Program-made: the position numbers and the translations under genes
Shown: positions 1-9,894 of the stretch, one piece after another
How positions within the stretch are numbered: position 1 is the first letter of the stretch
Layout of the letters: the number at the start of each line of letters is the position of its first letter
Assembly (NCBI RefSeq): GCF_001908275.1
Contig: NZ_CP018620.1
Span: 6,262,001-6,326,000, forward strand
Direction: 5' to 3'
DNA: 64,000 nucleotides
Source: Paenibacillus xylanexedens
GTDB lineage: Bacteria > Bacillota > Bacilli > Paenibacillales > Paenibacillaceae
Notes under the pieces: generated by a model
What the model was told of the DNA's origin: nothing
The model's input: the letters and a program-made list of their open reading frames with translations, nothing else
The model's database searches: none

Positions 1-1198
<1,198 letters not shown>

Positions 1199-1313
1199 TG
1201 TGGGTAAACTCCTTTATGTTTTAATAATCTGAAATGATGACCTGTTGAACCGGATATGATTAACTTGTACGTTATAACTGAAATAATTGAGATGCCGTAT
1301 GGGATAAGGACAA

Positions 1314-2600
1314 TTATCCTTCGACCCGGTAGACACTCTTAATGCGGCGAATGACGCTGAGTGATTCAAAATGTTTTAACACTTTATCCATGCTTGCCTT
1401 ACTTGCATTATGTGTAACGATAATGATCTCGGCATCCGGGTTGTGCTCATTCGGCTGTTGAACAACCGACGCCAGACTGACATCATATTCTGCGAAAATT
1501 TGTGTGATTTGTGCCAATACACCGGCTTTGTCGTCTACGTGTAGTAAAATAAAGTTTTTCGACACGATCTGCTCGTCGCTTTGTAGTCGCTTAATCTTAT
1601 AAGGCACAATGGCTTTGAGACCGTTCACGCCAAGTTTAAGGTTTTTGGTAACCGCCACAATGTCAGCTACAACCGAAGTTGCCGTTGGGAGTTCTCCCGC
1701 ACCAGCACCGTAGAACATCGTCTCCCCTACAGCTTCACCGTGTACATATACTGCGTTGAACACACCGTTGACTGAAGCAATCGGGTGATTCTGTCTAACC
1801 ATTGTCGGCTGAACGCTGATCGTGATCTCATCGCCAATACGGTCCGCAATACCAAGTAACTTCATCTCATAGCCCAGTCTTTTGGCATACATAATGTCTT
1901 CACGAGTTACGGAGGATATTCCTTTAACGGTTACATCCTTCAACTCCACATTGGTACGGAAACCGAGTGTACTCAAGATCGCCATTTTGCGAGCTGCGTC
2001 AAGTCCCTCCACATCGGAAGTTGGATCCGATTCGGCATATCCCAGAGCCTGTGCTTCAGCCAGTACTTCTTCATAGGATGCACCTTCCTGACTCATTTTG
2101 GTCAGAATAAAGTTCGTTGTTCCGTTCACAATCCCCATAATGCGGGTAATCCGATCAGAAGAGAAACCTTCAATCAGCGTACGAATGATCGGAATCCCTC
2201 CAGCAACACTCGCCTCATAGAACACGTCACATTGTTTTTCCTGTGCCTTCGCCAAAATCTCTGTACCATGCAGTGCCATGAGATCTTTGTTTGCAGTTAC
2301 GATATGTTTCCCACGTTCCAATGCTTCAAGAATATACTCCTTCGTCTGGTCAATGCCGCCCATGACTTCAACGATGACATCAATATCCGGATGACGAATG
2401 ACTTCCCAAGGATCTTCCGTAAGCTTGGCACGGTCTACAGCAATAACACGTTCTTTCTCTGTATTTTTCACTGCGATCTTCTCGATGACAATCGGCGATC
2501 CAACCTGACTGCTCAGATCCTCCTGATTCCCTTCCACAATGCGAACGACTCCCGTTCCGACAGTTCCCAGACCCAACAATCCGACTTTTACTGGTTTCAC
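1314..2600 (-). CDS. hom: homoserine dehydrogenase with C-terminal ACT domain
   Basis: Reduces aspartate semialdehyde to homoserine with NAD(P)H, the branch point to threonine and methionine. The 428-aa protein begins with a Rossmann fold (GLLGLGTVGTGVV, residues 8 to 20), continues with the catalytic region (TANKDLMA near 105, GGIPIIRTL near 135) and ends in an ACT domain (about 350 to 428), the usual site of threonine feedback. The start is GTG, preceded by AGGGGGT. It is the first enzyme gene of the threonine operon; pheB lies 58 bp upstream and may be co-transcribed. Confidence 0.97.
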   Translation of the reverse strand: MKPVKVGLLGLGTVGTGVVRIVEGNQEDLSSQVGSPIVIEKIAVKNTEKERVIAVDRAKLTEDPWEVIRHPDIDVIVEVMGGIDQTKEYILEALERGKHIVTANKDLMALHGTEILAKAQEKQCDVFYEASVAGGIPIIRTLIEGFSSDRITRIMGIVNGTTNFILTKMSQEGASYEEVLAEAQALGYAESDPTSDVEGLDAARKMAILSTLGFRTNVELKDVTVKGISSVTREDIMYAKRLGYEMKLLGIADRIGDEITISVQPTMVRQNHPIASVNGVFNAVYVHGEAVGETMFYGAGAGELPTATSVVADIVAVTKNLKLGVNGLKAIVPYKIKRLQSDEQIVSKNFILLHVDDKAGVLAQITQIFAEYDVSLASVVQQPNEHNPDAEIIIVTHNASKASMDKVLKHFESLSVIRRIKSVYRVEG

Positions 2601-2658
2601 TAACGATCTACCCCCTAATGTCTATTCTTGTCTGTCAGTCCTGTATGTTAAAGCCTAA

Positions 2659-3096
2659 TTACCCTTGGCCTACAATACGCGTGCGTCTTACTCCAGGCAT
2701 ATCTTGCATTCGATCCAGCATTTCACCGATTTCGCCATGAAGATGTGTTGTTTCCACCGAAATGACAACATTGGCTCTTCCCTGAAGCGGTATACTCTGA
2801 TTAATCGTGAGTACATTAGCTCCATAACCAGCTACATGTCCAAGCACACGAGACAAGATACCCGACTGATGCTCCAGATCAATGGAGATCGTTACAATTC
2901 TCTCGCGCTCAAGCTGGTTGATCAGATGAATTCCATCTTTGTACTTGTAAAAGGCACTCCGGCTTAATCCGACCTGTTCAACCGCCTCATGCACTGTTTT
3001 AACATCACCAGAAGCCAGTAGTTCTTTTACCTGCATGGTCTTCACCACTGCCTCTGGTAAAATATCTTCCCGTACTAAGTAATAGCGTTCGTTCAC
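2659..3096 (-). CDS. pheB: ACT domain protein PheB
   Basis: Small protein of the UPF0735/PheB family. The N-terminal half has a helix-turn-helix-like stretch (LSRSAFYKYKDGI), and the C-terminal 70 residues form an ACT ligand-binding domain (VTISIDLEHQSGILSRVL). The biochemical role is not established; a regulatory amino-acid sensor is plausible. I use the GTG at 3096 because AGGAGAGG lies 7 nt upstream; the in-frame TTG at 3114 would place the Shine-Dalgarno inside the gene. In B. subtilis pheB follows obg and precedes pheA; here hom follows instead. Confidence 0.9.
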   Translation of the reverse strand: MNERYYLVREDILPEAVVKTMQVKELLASGDVKTVHEAVEQVGLSRSAFYKYKDGIHLINQLERERIVTISIDLEHQSGILSRVLGHVAGYGANVLTINQSIPLQGRANVVISVETTHLHGEIGEMLDRMQDMPGVRRTRIVGQG

Positions 3097-3139
3097 AGAA
3101 CGTCCTCTCCTCAAAGACTCATGTATTCATATAGTGGAC

Positions 3140-3168
3140 ATTATATAGGATCTATGACAAAAGGGCAA
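3140..3168 (-). promoter_or_regulatory. sigma-A promoter upstream of pheB
   Basis: On the minus strand: -35 TTGCCC, a 17-nt spacer, and -10 TATAAT, about 44 nt upstream of the pheB GTG. It follows the obg terminator, so pheB, hom, thrC and thrB probably form one transcription unit. Confidence 0.7.
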
Positions 3169-3242
3169 TACATGACACGCCTATTTTTTGAAATACGTTC
3201 CTCACAGTATACAAGTTTATCCCTCTCCCATGTCAGGAAAAA

Positions 3243-3289
3243 ACAAAAAAAACGCAGAGTTGCGGGTCAACTTCCCACTTCTCTGCGTT
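3243..3289 (-). terminator. Rho-independent terminator after obg
   Basis: On the minus strand AACGCAGAG pairs with CTCTGCGTT across a 21-nt loop and is followed by eight T residues. It separates obg from pheB. Confidence 0.85.
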
Positions 3290-3325
3290 CCTATATCAAT
3301 CTGTCTCTCCACGGAAGACGGCTAC

Positions 3326-4636
3326 TTAGTAGTAACTGCTACCTTCCACGAATTCGAATTCAAAGTCTCCAATACGAACGATGGTGCCTTCTACAGCTCC
3401 GCGCTTACGCAACTCAGCATCCACACCCATATAACGCAGTGTACGTGCGAGTTTCAGTATAGCCTCGTGCGAGTTCAGTTGCATCCGTTTCATCATGCGG
3501 TCAATCTTGGCACTTTCGACAACGAACATTTCATTCTCACGCACAATTTTGAAACCATCGTCTTCTTTTTTGTCCAGACTATATACTTTACGTTCAGATA
3601 CATCTGCTACCTCTTCAACCACTCGCTCGTCTGGAGCCTGATCCAGCAGATCAGCTGCGCGATACAGAAGTTCTTGAATCCCTTTACGAGTCAAGGATGA
3701 AATTGGCATCACTTCAATATCAGGTTGCACTTCACGAACTTGCTGTAAAAATTGCTCCAGATTCGCTTCAGAGTCTGGCATATCCATCTTGTTAGCTGCT
3801 ACAACTTGCGTTCTCTCGGCGAGAAGCGGATTGTACAACTTCAATTCGTCATTGATTTTCTGCCAGTCTTCAAAAGGATCGCGTCCTTCCGAACCCGACA
3901 TATCTACGACATGAACAATAATACGAGTACGCTCGACATGACGCAGGAACTCATGTCCCAGTCCGACACCTTCATGCGCACCTTCAATCAGTCCAGGCAG
4001 ATCAGCCATGACAAAGCTTCGGCCTTCTCCTACACCGACTACACCCAGATTCGGTGTAATGGTTGTGAAATGGTATGCCCCGATCTTTGGCTTGGCTGAC
4101 GAAACGACAGAAAGCAATGTGGATTTCCCGACACTCGGGAAACCAACCAGACCAACATCTGCCATAACTTTCAGTTCGAGTACAATGTAACGCTCTTGTC
4201 CTTCTTCACCGTTCTCAGCAAGTTCAGGTGCAGGATTGTTCGGTGTAGCAAATCGGATGTTACCCCGTCCGCCCCGTCCACCACGTGCAATAACAACCTG
4301 TTGACCGTGACGTGTCATATCCGCCAGTACTTCTCCACTGTCTTCATCCAAGATGATAGTTCCTGGTGGAATGCGCACAATCATGTTCTCCGCGTTTGCA
4401 CCATGCTGACTTTTATTACGTCCCTTCTCACCACGTGGGGCCTTAAAGTGACGCTGGTAACGAAAATCCATCAACGTACGCAAACCTTCATCCACGCGGA
4501 AAATGATGTCAGCTCCTCTGCCTCCATCGCCCCCGGCAGGTCCGCCGTTTGGTACATACTTCTCACGACGGAACGAAATAATTCCGTCCCCTCCGTCTCC
4601 GGCTTTTACATAAATCTTCGCTTTATCTACAAACAT
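3326..4636 (-). CDS. obg: GTPase Obg
   Basis: Essential Obg/CgtA GTPase linked to 50S ribosome maturation and, in Bacillus, to sporulation and stress control. The 436 aa show three domains: the glycine-rich Obg fold (1 to 158, with GGDGGDG and GGRGGRGN), the G domain (about 160 to 330; P-loop GFPSVGKST, switch [14 protein letters not shown]), and the C-terminal OCT domain (about 355 to 430). The ATG follows AAGGGG. It lies 17 bp downstream of spo0B, the B. subtilis arrangement. Confidence 0.98.
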   Translation of the reverse strand: MFVDKAKIYVKAGDGGDGIISFRREKYVPNGGPAGGDGGRGADIIFRVDEGLRTLMDFRYQRHFKAPRGEKGRNKSQHGANAENMIVRIPPGTIILDEDSGEVLADMTRHGQQVVIARGGRGGRGNIRFATPNNPAPELAENGEEGQERYIVLELKVMADVGLVGFPSVGKSTLLSVVSSAKPKIGAYHFTTITPNLGVVGVGEGRSFVMADLPGLIEGAHEGVGLGHEFLRHVERTRIIVHVVDMSGSEGRDPFEDWQKINDELKLYNPLLAERTQVVAANKMDMPDSEANLEQFLQQVREVQPDIEVMPISSLTRKGIQELLYRAADLLDQAPDERVVEEVADVSERKVYSLDKKEDDGFKIVRENEMFVVESAKIDRMMKRMQLNSHEAILKLARTLRYMGVDAELRKRGAVEGTIVRIGDFEFEFVEGSSYY

Positions 4637-4653
4637 TGGTTAACCCCTTCTTC

Positions 4654-5391
4654 CTATATTCCACACGGCATTCTGAATTGTATAAACGTATCCTCAGACG
4701 GAAACTGCTCCGTTCTGACTTTTTTTCCTTTGAGTACGGCAGTAAGCTGCCGCAGTGTTTCCGGATCGGGTGTTTGATCCCCGTCCAGTCGGACAACCAC
4801 ATCTCCATGATCCTGTCCGAAGTTTAAGGTCAGTTTGCGAACCTCTCCCCAAGAAGACCGGCCGCCGCCATATTGATAGGCCCTGATTGCATCAGCAATC
4901 GCCCCGGTAAGTGACTCGCCATCCTCGGGAGAGACCAGAGCACTAAGCTGCAACTCATCTTCTATTTCCACATGCAAGTCCAGCGCAATTCCACTGGCGC
5001 GAAAAGACTGAAGATAAAATACGAGGGAAGGAATACCTAATCTGGAGATTCGGCTTTCTTCTGTAACCCGCTCTTTTATTCTTTCCACACATTGCAAGGA
5101 TTTATCAAGTTTGCCCAGCCGAAGATATCCATATAACACCTGAAGGTCGTTCATCCAGTCGTGTCGATGATGATTTAATGAAGCAATTGCTGTTTTTTCC
5201 ATGGATTGTATGATGGCTCTGCGTTCCGCCTCCGCCTGTTTCTTCATCGCATTCACAGAAATGAGCAATACTGCGACGGACCACAATGCGCACACGACGC
5301 TTGAGATCATCGCCGGATACAACATAACGAAAACCAAAGGAATCAGAAGTGAACATGCCGCAATCCACGGCACTCTTTTCCAAGATTTCAT
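4654..5391 (-). CDS. spo0B: Spo0B-like sporulation phosphotransferase with N-terminal membrane segments
   Basis: Predicted phosphorelay protein that moves phosphate from Spo0F to Spo0A at the onset of sporulation. The phospho-histidine helix reads NHHRHDWMNDLQ, with the likely acceptor at His77; it is followed by a degenerate kinase-like C-terminal domain. The start at 5391 is supported by GGGGAGAAG. The protein is about 245 aa, longer than B. subtilis Spo0B (192 aa), because residues 10 to 47 contain two hydrophobic stretches that look like transmembrane helices. Position between rpmA and obg matches B. subtilis spo0B. Confidence 0.87.
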   Translation of the reverse strand: MKSWKRVPWIAACSLLIPLVFVMLYPAMISSVVCALWSVAVLLISVNAMKKQAEAERRAIIQSMEKTAIASLNHHRHDWMNDLQVLYGYLRLGKLDKSLQCVERIKERVTEESRISRLGIPSLVFYLQSFRASGIALDLHVEIEDELQLSALVSPEDGESLTGAIADAIRAYQYGGGRSSWGEVRKLTLNFGQDHGDVVVRLDGDQTPDPETLRQLTAVLKGKKVRTEQFPSEDTFIQFRMPCGI

Positions 5392-5491
5392 GGCTTCTCC
5401 CCGTTCTACAAAACTCGGTTGGTCTACACCCACCGTAACCAAGTATAACATGTCTTTTCTGCCAGTTCATTATCGAATAACCGTTGAATAC

Positions 5492-5520
5492 AAAAAACCT
5501 TCGGCAAAAATGCCGAAGGC
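5492..5520 (-). terminator. Rho-independent terminator after rpmA
   Basis: CCTTCGGCA pairs with TGCCGAAGG across a 4-nt T loop and is followed by TTTTTT on the minus strand. It ends the rplU-prp-rpmA unit, so spo0B needs read-through or its own promoter. Confidence 0.9.
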
Positions 5521-5541
5521 TCCTTAGGCGGAATGCCGATA

Positions 5542-5853
5542 TTACGCTTCTACTGCAGCTGCTACAGGAGCAACATTAACAGGGTAGATGCTTACTTTTT
5601 TGCGATCGCGTCCCCAACGTTCGAATTTTACAACGCCGTCGATTTTCGCGAACAAAGTGTCATCTTTACCGATGCCAACGTTAGTTCCTGGGTGAATTTT
5701 CGTTCCGCGTTGGCGAACGAGAATACTACCACCAGTTACAGTTTGACCATCAGCACGTTTAACACCCAGACGTTGAGCATTACTGTCACGTCCGTTCTTC
5801 GTGGAACCTACACCTTTTTTCGATGCGAATAACTGAAGATTTAATTTCAACAT
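5542..5853 (-). CDS. rpmA: 50S ribosomal protein L27 with cleavable N-terminal extension
   Basis: L27 is a 50S subunit protein whose N-terminal tail reaches toward the peptidyl transferase centre. The 103-aa product begins [14 protein letters not shown]. The first nine residues match the Firmicute pre-sequence that is removed by the Prp protease, leaving SKKG at the mature N-terminus. The protease gene prp lies 23 bp upstream in the same transcript. Confidence 0.98.
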   Translation of the reverse strand: MLKLNLQLFASKKGVGSTKNGRDSNAQRLGVKRADGQTVTGGSILVRQRGTKIHPGTNVGIGKDDTLFAKIDGVVKFERWGRDRKKVSIYPVNVAPVAAAVEA

Positions 5854-5876
5854 GATTGGTTGTCCTCCTTCTTTGC

Positions 5877-6206
5877 TTATTTGAATTGCTGTATTTTAAT
5901 ATACTTCCCGTATGACTCTGCAATATTAGAGAGCATAACCACCATGGATTCGAGTAACAATTGTACCTGGGACCAAGTTTCCCCTCTCTCTAACAAAGGT
6001 AAAGAACCACTTAAAAAGCCATTCTTCATCTTGGCATCCATTTCGACACCGGTCAATGTTTCAATCGAGTTCACCGTACCCACTGTAACAGCGGATACCC
6101 CGGCACATACGATGTCTTCTCCCCGCTTGGCAAAATTAGCATGCCCTTCAATGGAAAAACGTTCGATGTTCCCGTCCTCATCACGAAAGATTTGAACGAT
6201 AATCAC
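5877..6206 (-). CDS. prp: L27-processing cysteine protease Prp (YsxB family)
   Basis: Cysteine protease that removes the N-terminal extension of L27. The 109-aa protein carries the diagnostic [16 protein letters not shown] block, with catalytic His22 and Cys34 at the positions known for the family. It lies between rplU and rpmA, and its substrate is the next gene, so enzyme and substrate are made from one mRNA. Confidence 0.96.
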   Translation of the reverse strand: MIIVQIFRDEDGNIERFSIEGHANFAKRGEDIVCAGVSAVTVGTVNSIETLTGVEMDAKMKNGFLSGSLPLLERGETWSQVQLLLESMVVMLSNIAESYGKYIKIQQFK

Positions 6207-6220
6207 TTATCGCACCTTCT

Positions 6221-6532
6221 TTACGCTTTGATTGTTTCGATAGTTACTTTAGTGTACGGTTGACGGTGACCTTGCTTCACATGGTAGTTCTTTTTAGGTT
6301 TGTATTTGTATACGATAACCTTTTGTCCTTTGCCATGTTTCTCCACTTTAGCCGTTACAGTAGCTCCAGAAATCAATGGTGTACCTGCTGTCAAACCTTG
6401 ATCGTTAGATACAGCCAGGACACGGTCGAACGTTACGCTTTCGCCATCGTTCGCAGTCAATTTCTCGATGAACAGAACATCGCCCTCTTGGACTTTGTAC
6501 TGTTTGCCGCCTGTTTCAATAATTGCGTACAT
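6221..6532 (-). CDS. rplU: 50S ribosomal protein L21
   Basis: 23S rRNA-binding ribosomal protein, 103 aa, with the typical start [14 protein letters not shown] and the C-terminal [19 protein letters not shown] block. A strong AGGAGGTG lies 9 nt before the ATG. It is the first gene of rplU-prp-rpmA and is preceded by a leader with the features of the L21 autoregulatory RNA. Confidence 0.99.
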   Translation of the reverse strand: MYAIIETGGKQYKVQEGDVLFIEKLTANDGESVTFDRVLAVSNDQGLTAGTPLISGATVTAKVEKHGKGQKVIVYKYKPKKNYHVKQGHRQPYTKVTIETIKA

Positions 6533-6544
6533 TTGCCTTGCACC

Positions 6545-6655
6545 TCCTCATGTCTCAGACTCGCCCGTTCTCAGGTGACAGTGTCCTTGCGGAACTGTTC
6601 TTATACCCGGCCAGTGCGGTTACAGCATGTGCAAGACCATTAGGCTAAACACATA
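6545..6655 (-). ncRNA. ribosomal protein L21 leader RNA
   Basis: About 110 nt between the rplU promoter and its ribosome binding site. On the minus strand it contains CCGCACTGGCCGGGTATAAG, then ACAGTTCCGCAAGGACACTG and GGCGAGTCTGAGAC, which fit the Firmicute L21 leader as I remember it. Such leaders are thought to bind L21 and control the operon by feedback. The assignment rests on remembered consensus and position, not on a covariance search. Confidence 0.7.
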
Positions 6656-6662
6656 CTTGAAG

Positions 6663-6691
6663 ATTATATCACGCAATATATCAAAAATCAA
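6663..6691 (-). promoter_or_regulatory. sigma-A promoter of rplU-prp-rpmA
   Basis: -35 TTGATT, 17-nt spacer, -10 TATAAT on the minus strand. The -35 lies within the last codons of the upstream RNase gene. The transcript would begin with the L21 leader. Confidence 0.8.
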
Positions 6692-7937
6692 TGCAAGGTG
6701 AAATATATCTTTTTCCCGTACCATGGCAGGAAGAACACGGCTCCACATAGGGTAACGTACTTTCTTCCCGCACTTTCTTACGGGTAAGTTCGAGCAAACC
6801 CAGCTTGGTCCACCCCATTACAAACGCTTTGGTCCGATCCTTCTTGAGCTCGCCCTCCAACGTTGCTGCGACGTCATGCCGATTCGAGGCTTCCTCCATA
6901 TCAATGAAGTCGACAATAATCATGCCACCGATATCTCGCAGGCGCATCAGACGGGCAATCTCCACTGCTGCCTGTATGTTGGTCTCTGTCACGGTCTCTT
7001 CCAGACTGTCACCGCCAGCTCCCGTATATTTGCCTGTGTTCACATCCACTACAGTCAGAGCTTCGGTATGATCAATGACAATGTATCCGCCTCCGGGCAA
7101 CCACACTTTCCGGGCAAAATCCTTATTCAACTGTTCCTGCACACCATAGGCAGCAAAGATGGATTCTGTTCCCCGGTACACCTGTACTTTGGGTTGATGA
7201 CCAGGACTAATTTCTTCGAGCAATGCTTTTACCTCACGGGCTTGTCCTTCACTATCAGTGATGACTTCGTCACTCCCTGGCGTATACACATCTCTGATGA
7301 TTCGCTGTACCATGCTATGATCCCGATGCAAGAGGCTTGGTGAAGGCAAACTGTCCGCTTTTTCACGAATCAGATACCACTGCGCACGTAATGTTTCCAA
7401 GTCCGACTTAATGGCTTCATGCTGCTCTTCTCCAGATACGGTTCGAATAATAAGTCCTTCTTCATCCCGCCTCAGTTGCTCCCCAAGTGCCTTAAGACGG
7501 GAACGATCCCCTTCACGGGCAATTTTCTTGGATACCGCTACATAGTCAGCAACAGGCATGTAGACAAGCCAACGGCCCGGGAGTGAATAATGAGTCGTCA
7601 CCCGGGCTCCCTTGCCTCCTACCGGTTCTTTCAGAACCTGAACAATGACTTCCTGACCCGGACGAAGCAACTCCGAGATGGAAGGCTTCACCTTGGGCTG
7701 CTTCTCCAGATGGGGATGCAACACATCGTCCACATAGAGGAACGCATTCTTTTTCTGACCAATATCCACAAAAGCAGCTTGCATACCTGGTAACACATTC
7801 ACGACCCGTCCCTTGAAAAAGGAACCCAGCAGTCCACGATCGCGTGTACGCTCTGCCGTAAATTCCACAGCTTTGCCTTCTTCCAGAAGCGCCATTTGCA
7901 TGAGGTTATGTTCATTATGTACTATCATTTGTTTCAT
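6681..7937 (-). CDS. rng: ribonuclease E/G family protein
   Basis: Predicted endoribonuclease of the RNase G/E catalytic family, acting in rRNA or mRNA processing. The 418 aa contain an S1-like RNA-binding domain (about 28 to 120), the catalytic core (EALTVVDVNTGK near 298, with the Mg-binding aspartate; DFIDME near 345) and a C-terminal zinc-link-like motif CSSCHGTGK. It lacks the scaffold tail of E. coli RNase E. The start at 7937 follows AGAGGTGA; the upstream TTG at 7958 has no ribosome binding site. B. subtilis has no gene of this family at this locus. Confidence 0.92.
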   Translation of the reverse strand: MKQMIVHNEHNLMQMALLEEGKAVEFTAERTRDRGLLGSFFKGRVVNVLPGMQAAFVDIGQKKNAFLYVDDVLHPHLEKQPKVKPSISELLRPGQEVIVQVLKEPVGGKGARVTTHYSLPGRWLVYMPVADYVAVSKKIAREGDRSRLKALGEQLRRDEEGLIIRTVSGEEQHEAIKSDLETLRAQWYLIREKADSLPSPSLLHRDHSMVQRIIRDVYTPGSDEVITDSEGQAREVKALLEEISPGHQPKVQVYRGTESIFAAYGVQEQLNKDFARKVWLPGGGYIVIDHTEALTVVDVNTGKYTGAGGDSLEETVTETNIQAAVEIARLMRLRDIGGMIIVDFIDMEEASNRHDVAATLEGELKKDRTKAFVMGWTKLGLLELTRKKVREESTLPYVEPCSSCHGTGKRYISPCIDF

Positions 7938-8043
7938 GGCTTCACCTCTAGAAGACAATTCAAATCATCCACATCCATTTCAGTATCTTTTCAATTCTCA
8001 TTGTACATATATTAACCCATTTCAGAACAGGTCCACCAGAACA

Positions 8044-8913
8044 CTACAATTGATCACCATTTTGTTGAAAATAGGAACCGATAATCCGTTGCTCAGGCAA
8101 GACGGCCATAATTCGACCCTGTCTGTTCATCACGTATACCATATGGTATCTTTCTCTCTTTAATAGACGCAAAATAGTGTCCAAAGGTTTCGCCGGAAAT
8201 GAGATTATTGGCTGCGCCAAACTGCCAGTAGCCGCGTGACGAGCGAACGCACCCTCTCGATTCATAAGAAAACGAATAAAGCGATAGGGTACATTTCGGT
8301 AATCCGTTACGTTGGAATAGAACAAAAAAAGGCCGATTAACAGAATGTTGAGCGGTAGGCCGTAGTCTCCAGTAAACCATCGGCTGATAGCATATAAAAT
8401 AACCCCTACGCTACACAGAATGCTAATTCTGTAAGTCCACATTAATGTTGTATAGTAGGGTGCCCACAGACTGACAAGTGCCTGAACAATTTTACCTCCG
8501 TCCAGAGGAAGTACAGGCAGCAGATTAAATAGGGCAATGAGCAGATTCCCCTGAATGATATAGTTGAGAAATACCGGATCGCCCAGATTGCCATACTGCA
8601 ACAGCATAACCACGCCAACCATCAGGATGTTTTGTAATGGACCAGCCAGAGCAATTATGATTTCCCGGTAGGCCGTGATCGTACCTCCATCTTCGATAAC
8701 CGCTACTCCTCCAAAAGGAAGCATCTGGATCGACAAGACACGATAGCCCAGAAGTGCCGCCGCCGCAGCATGTCCACATTCATGAATGAATACGATGGCA
8801 AACAACGTAATAAGTTCAATAAAATGTCCAGTCAGAAGGGAGGCCATCATAATAATTACAAAAAACGGATGAAACGTAATACGGACTCCCCACACCCTAA
8901 TCAAGGGCAACAA
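8044..8913 (-). CDS. spoIVFB: M50 site-2 metalloprotease SpoIVFB
   Basis: Intramembrane zinc protease that activates pro-sigma-K in the mother cell during sporulation. The HECGH zinc motif lies near residue 45 and the third ligand motif LPVLPLDGGK near 135; about five to six hydrophobic segments surround them. The last 70 residues resemble a CBS-type domain. The start is uncertain: I take the TTG at 8913, which overlaps the end of spoIVFA by 17 nt, but further TTG codons follow. The coding overlap suggests coupled translation with spoIVFA, its usual regulator. Confidence 0.92.
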   Translation of the reverse strand: MLPLIRVWGVRITFHPFFVIIMMASLLTGHFIELITLFAIVFIHECGHAAAAALLGYRVLSIQMLPFGGVAVIEDGGTITAYREIIIALAGPLQNILMVGVVMLLQYGNLGDPVFLNYIIQGNLLIALFNLLPVLPLDGGKIVQALVSLWAPYYTTLMWTYRISILCSVGVILYAISRWFTGDYGLPLNILLIGLFLFYSNVTDYRNVPYRFIRFLMNREGAFARHAATGSLAQPIISFPAKPLDTILRLLKRERYHMVYVMNRQGRIMAVLPEQRIIGSYFQQNGDQL

Positions 8914-9745
8914 CTTCCGCCGGGTCTACGTACTCCTCCCCCTCTTTGACTGCAAAATAGAGCGTGGCCGGTTGTTCACCACCCGTAGCCTTTAGACTCC
9001 CCACTGGATTCCCCGCCTCCACCCAATCATTCACGCTCACTTCACTTTCGTTCAGCCGACCATATATTGCCGTGACATTGCCTGTATGTTGGATGACAAC
9101 TGTGAATCCACTTGCTGCATCTCCGATAACCTCCATGACACGCCCAGCATCAGAACTTGCGACCTGTATAAGTTCTGCACCTGCGGCATCCGGAACGATC
9201 TCAATTCCCTTCATGCTCAGCGCGAATGGCTGAACCACTGTGCCTGAGATCGGTTTGCCCAGTAACTGCCTTACTTTCAATCCGTTCACGGCATCCGTCG
9301 TATGTCCGAGGACCGGAAGAAACGAAGGCGTTCCTCCAAAATGCCGTTCATACCAAGCCGCTGCTGAGGCAAAATCCATATCCCGATGGAGTGCATCCGC
9401 AATTACTGTTTTGGGTGATGTCGTCCACGATGTATCCAACTGAAATAGACCCCATACTCCGCCAAATATCAAAGCGCTAATAACCGTCCGTTTGAAAAGT
9501 GACTTGAACAGGTTAAATCTCGAATGCCCCCCTGGAACGAAATGACCATTCTCTTTTTTCCACAACCATTCCGGATCTCTTTCCTGTATCCCCTCACTAG
9601 GCGTAAATGGTTTTGGGTGTATGATCTCATTCTTGTCCAACAGTGAACCTAATTTCTGCTCCTGTAAGACCTCCACAGTGGCACCATCCATCAGTCGCCG
9701 AATGCGTTCTTCTCGTCTCTGCTTGATTCTGAGTTTCGTGTTCAT
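8897..9745 (-). CDS. spoIVFA: SpoIVFA-like protein with degenerate M23 domain
   Basis: Predicted membrane regulator that holds SpoIVFB inactive in the outer forespore membrane. The 282 aa have a basic cytoplasmic N-terminus (residues 1 to 20), one transmembrane segment (about 85 to 105, ISALIFGGVWGLFQL) and a C-terminal M23/LytM-like domain. The HxH zinc motif of active M23 enzymes is not apparent (YGRLNESE instead), so it probably binds rather than cuts. The ATG at 9745 is chosen for GGGAGGACA upstream; the longer frame to 9829 has no such site. Confidence 0.88.
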   Translation of the reverse strand: MNTKLRIKQRREERIRRLMDGATVEVLQEQKLGSLLDKNEIIHPKPFTPSEGIQERDPEWLWKKENGHFVPGGHSRFNLFKSLFKRTVISALIFGGVWGLFQLDTSWTTSPKTVIADALHRDMDFASAAAWYERHFGGTPSFLPVLGHTTDAVNGLKVRQLLGKPISGTVVQPFALSMKGIEIVPDAAGAELIQVASSDAGRVMEVIGDAASGFTVVIQHTGNVTAIYGRLNESEVSVNDWVEAGNPVGSLKATGGEQPATLYFAVKEGEEYVDPAEVVALD

Positions 9746-9827
9746 GGAATGTCCTCCCGCCGAGGCTTGTTTACTACATCCTATGAAGAGGTGGTTGATA
9801 ATATGAACAAGCCTGCCCGCAGGTAAC

Positions 9828-9855
9828 AAAAAAAGCCGGGCTATAAGCCACGGCT
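9828..9855 (-). terminator. Rho-independent terminator after minD
   Basis: AGCCG pairs with CGGCT, with an inner GGC/GCC helix, followed by seven T residues on the minus strand. It separates minCD from spoIVFAB. Confidence 0.8.
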
Positions 9856-9894
9856 GTCATGTAATCAGATAATGAATAAGTCCATTTAAATGAG

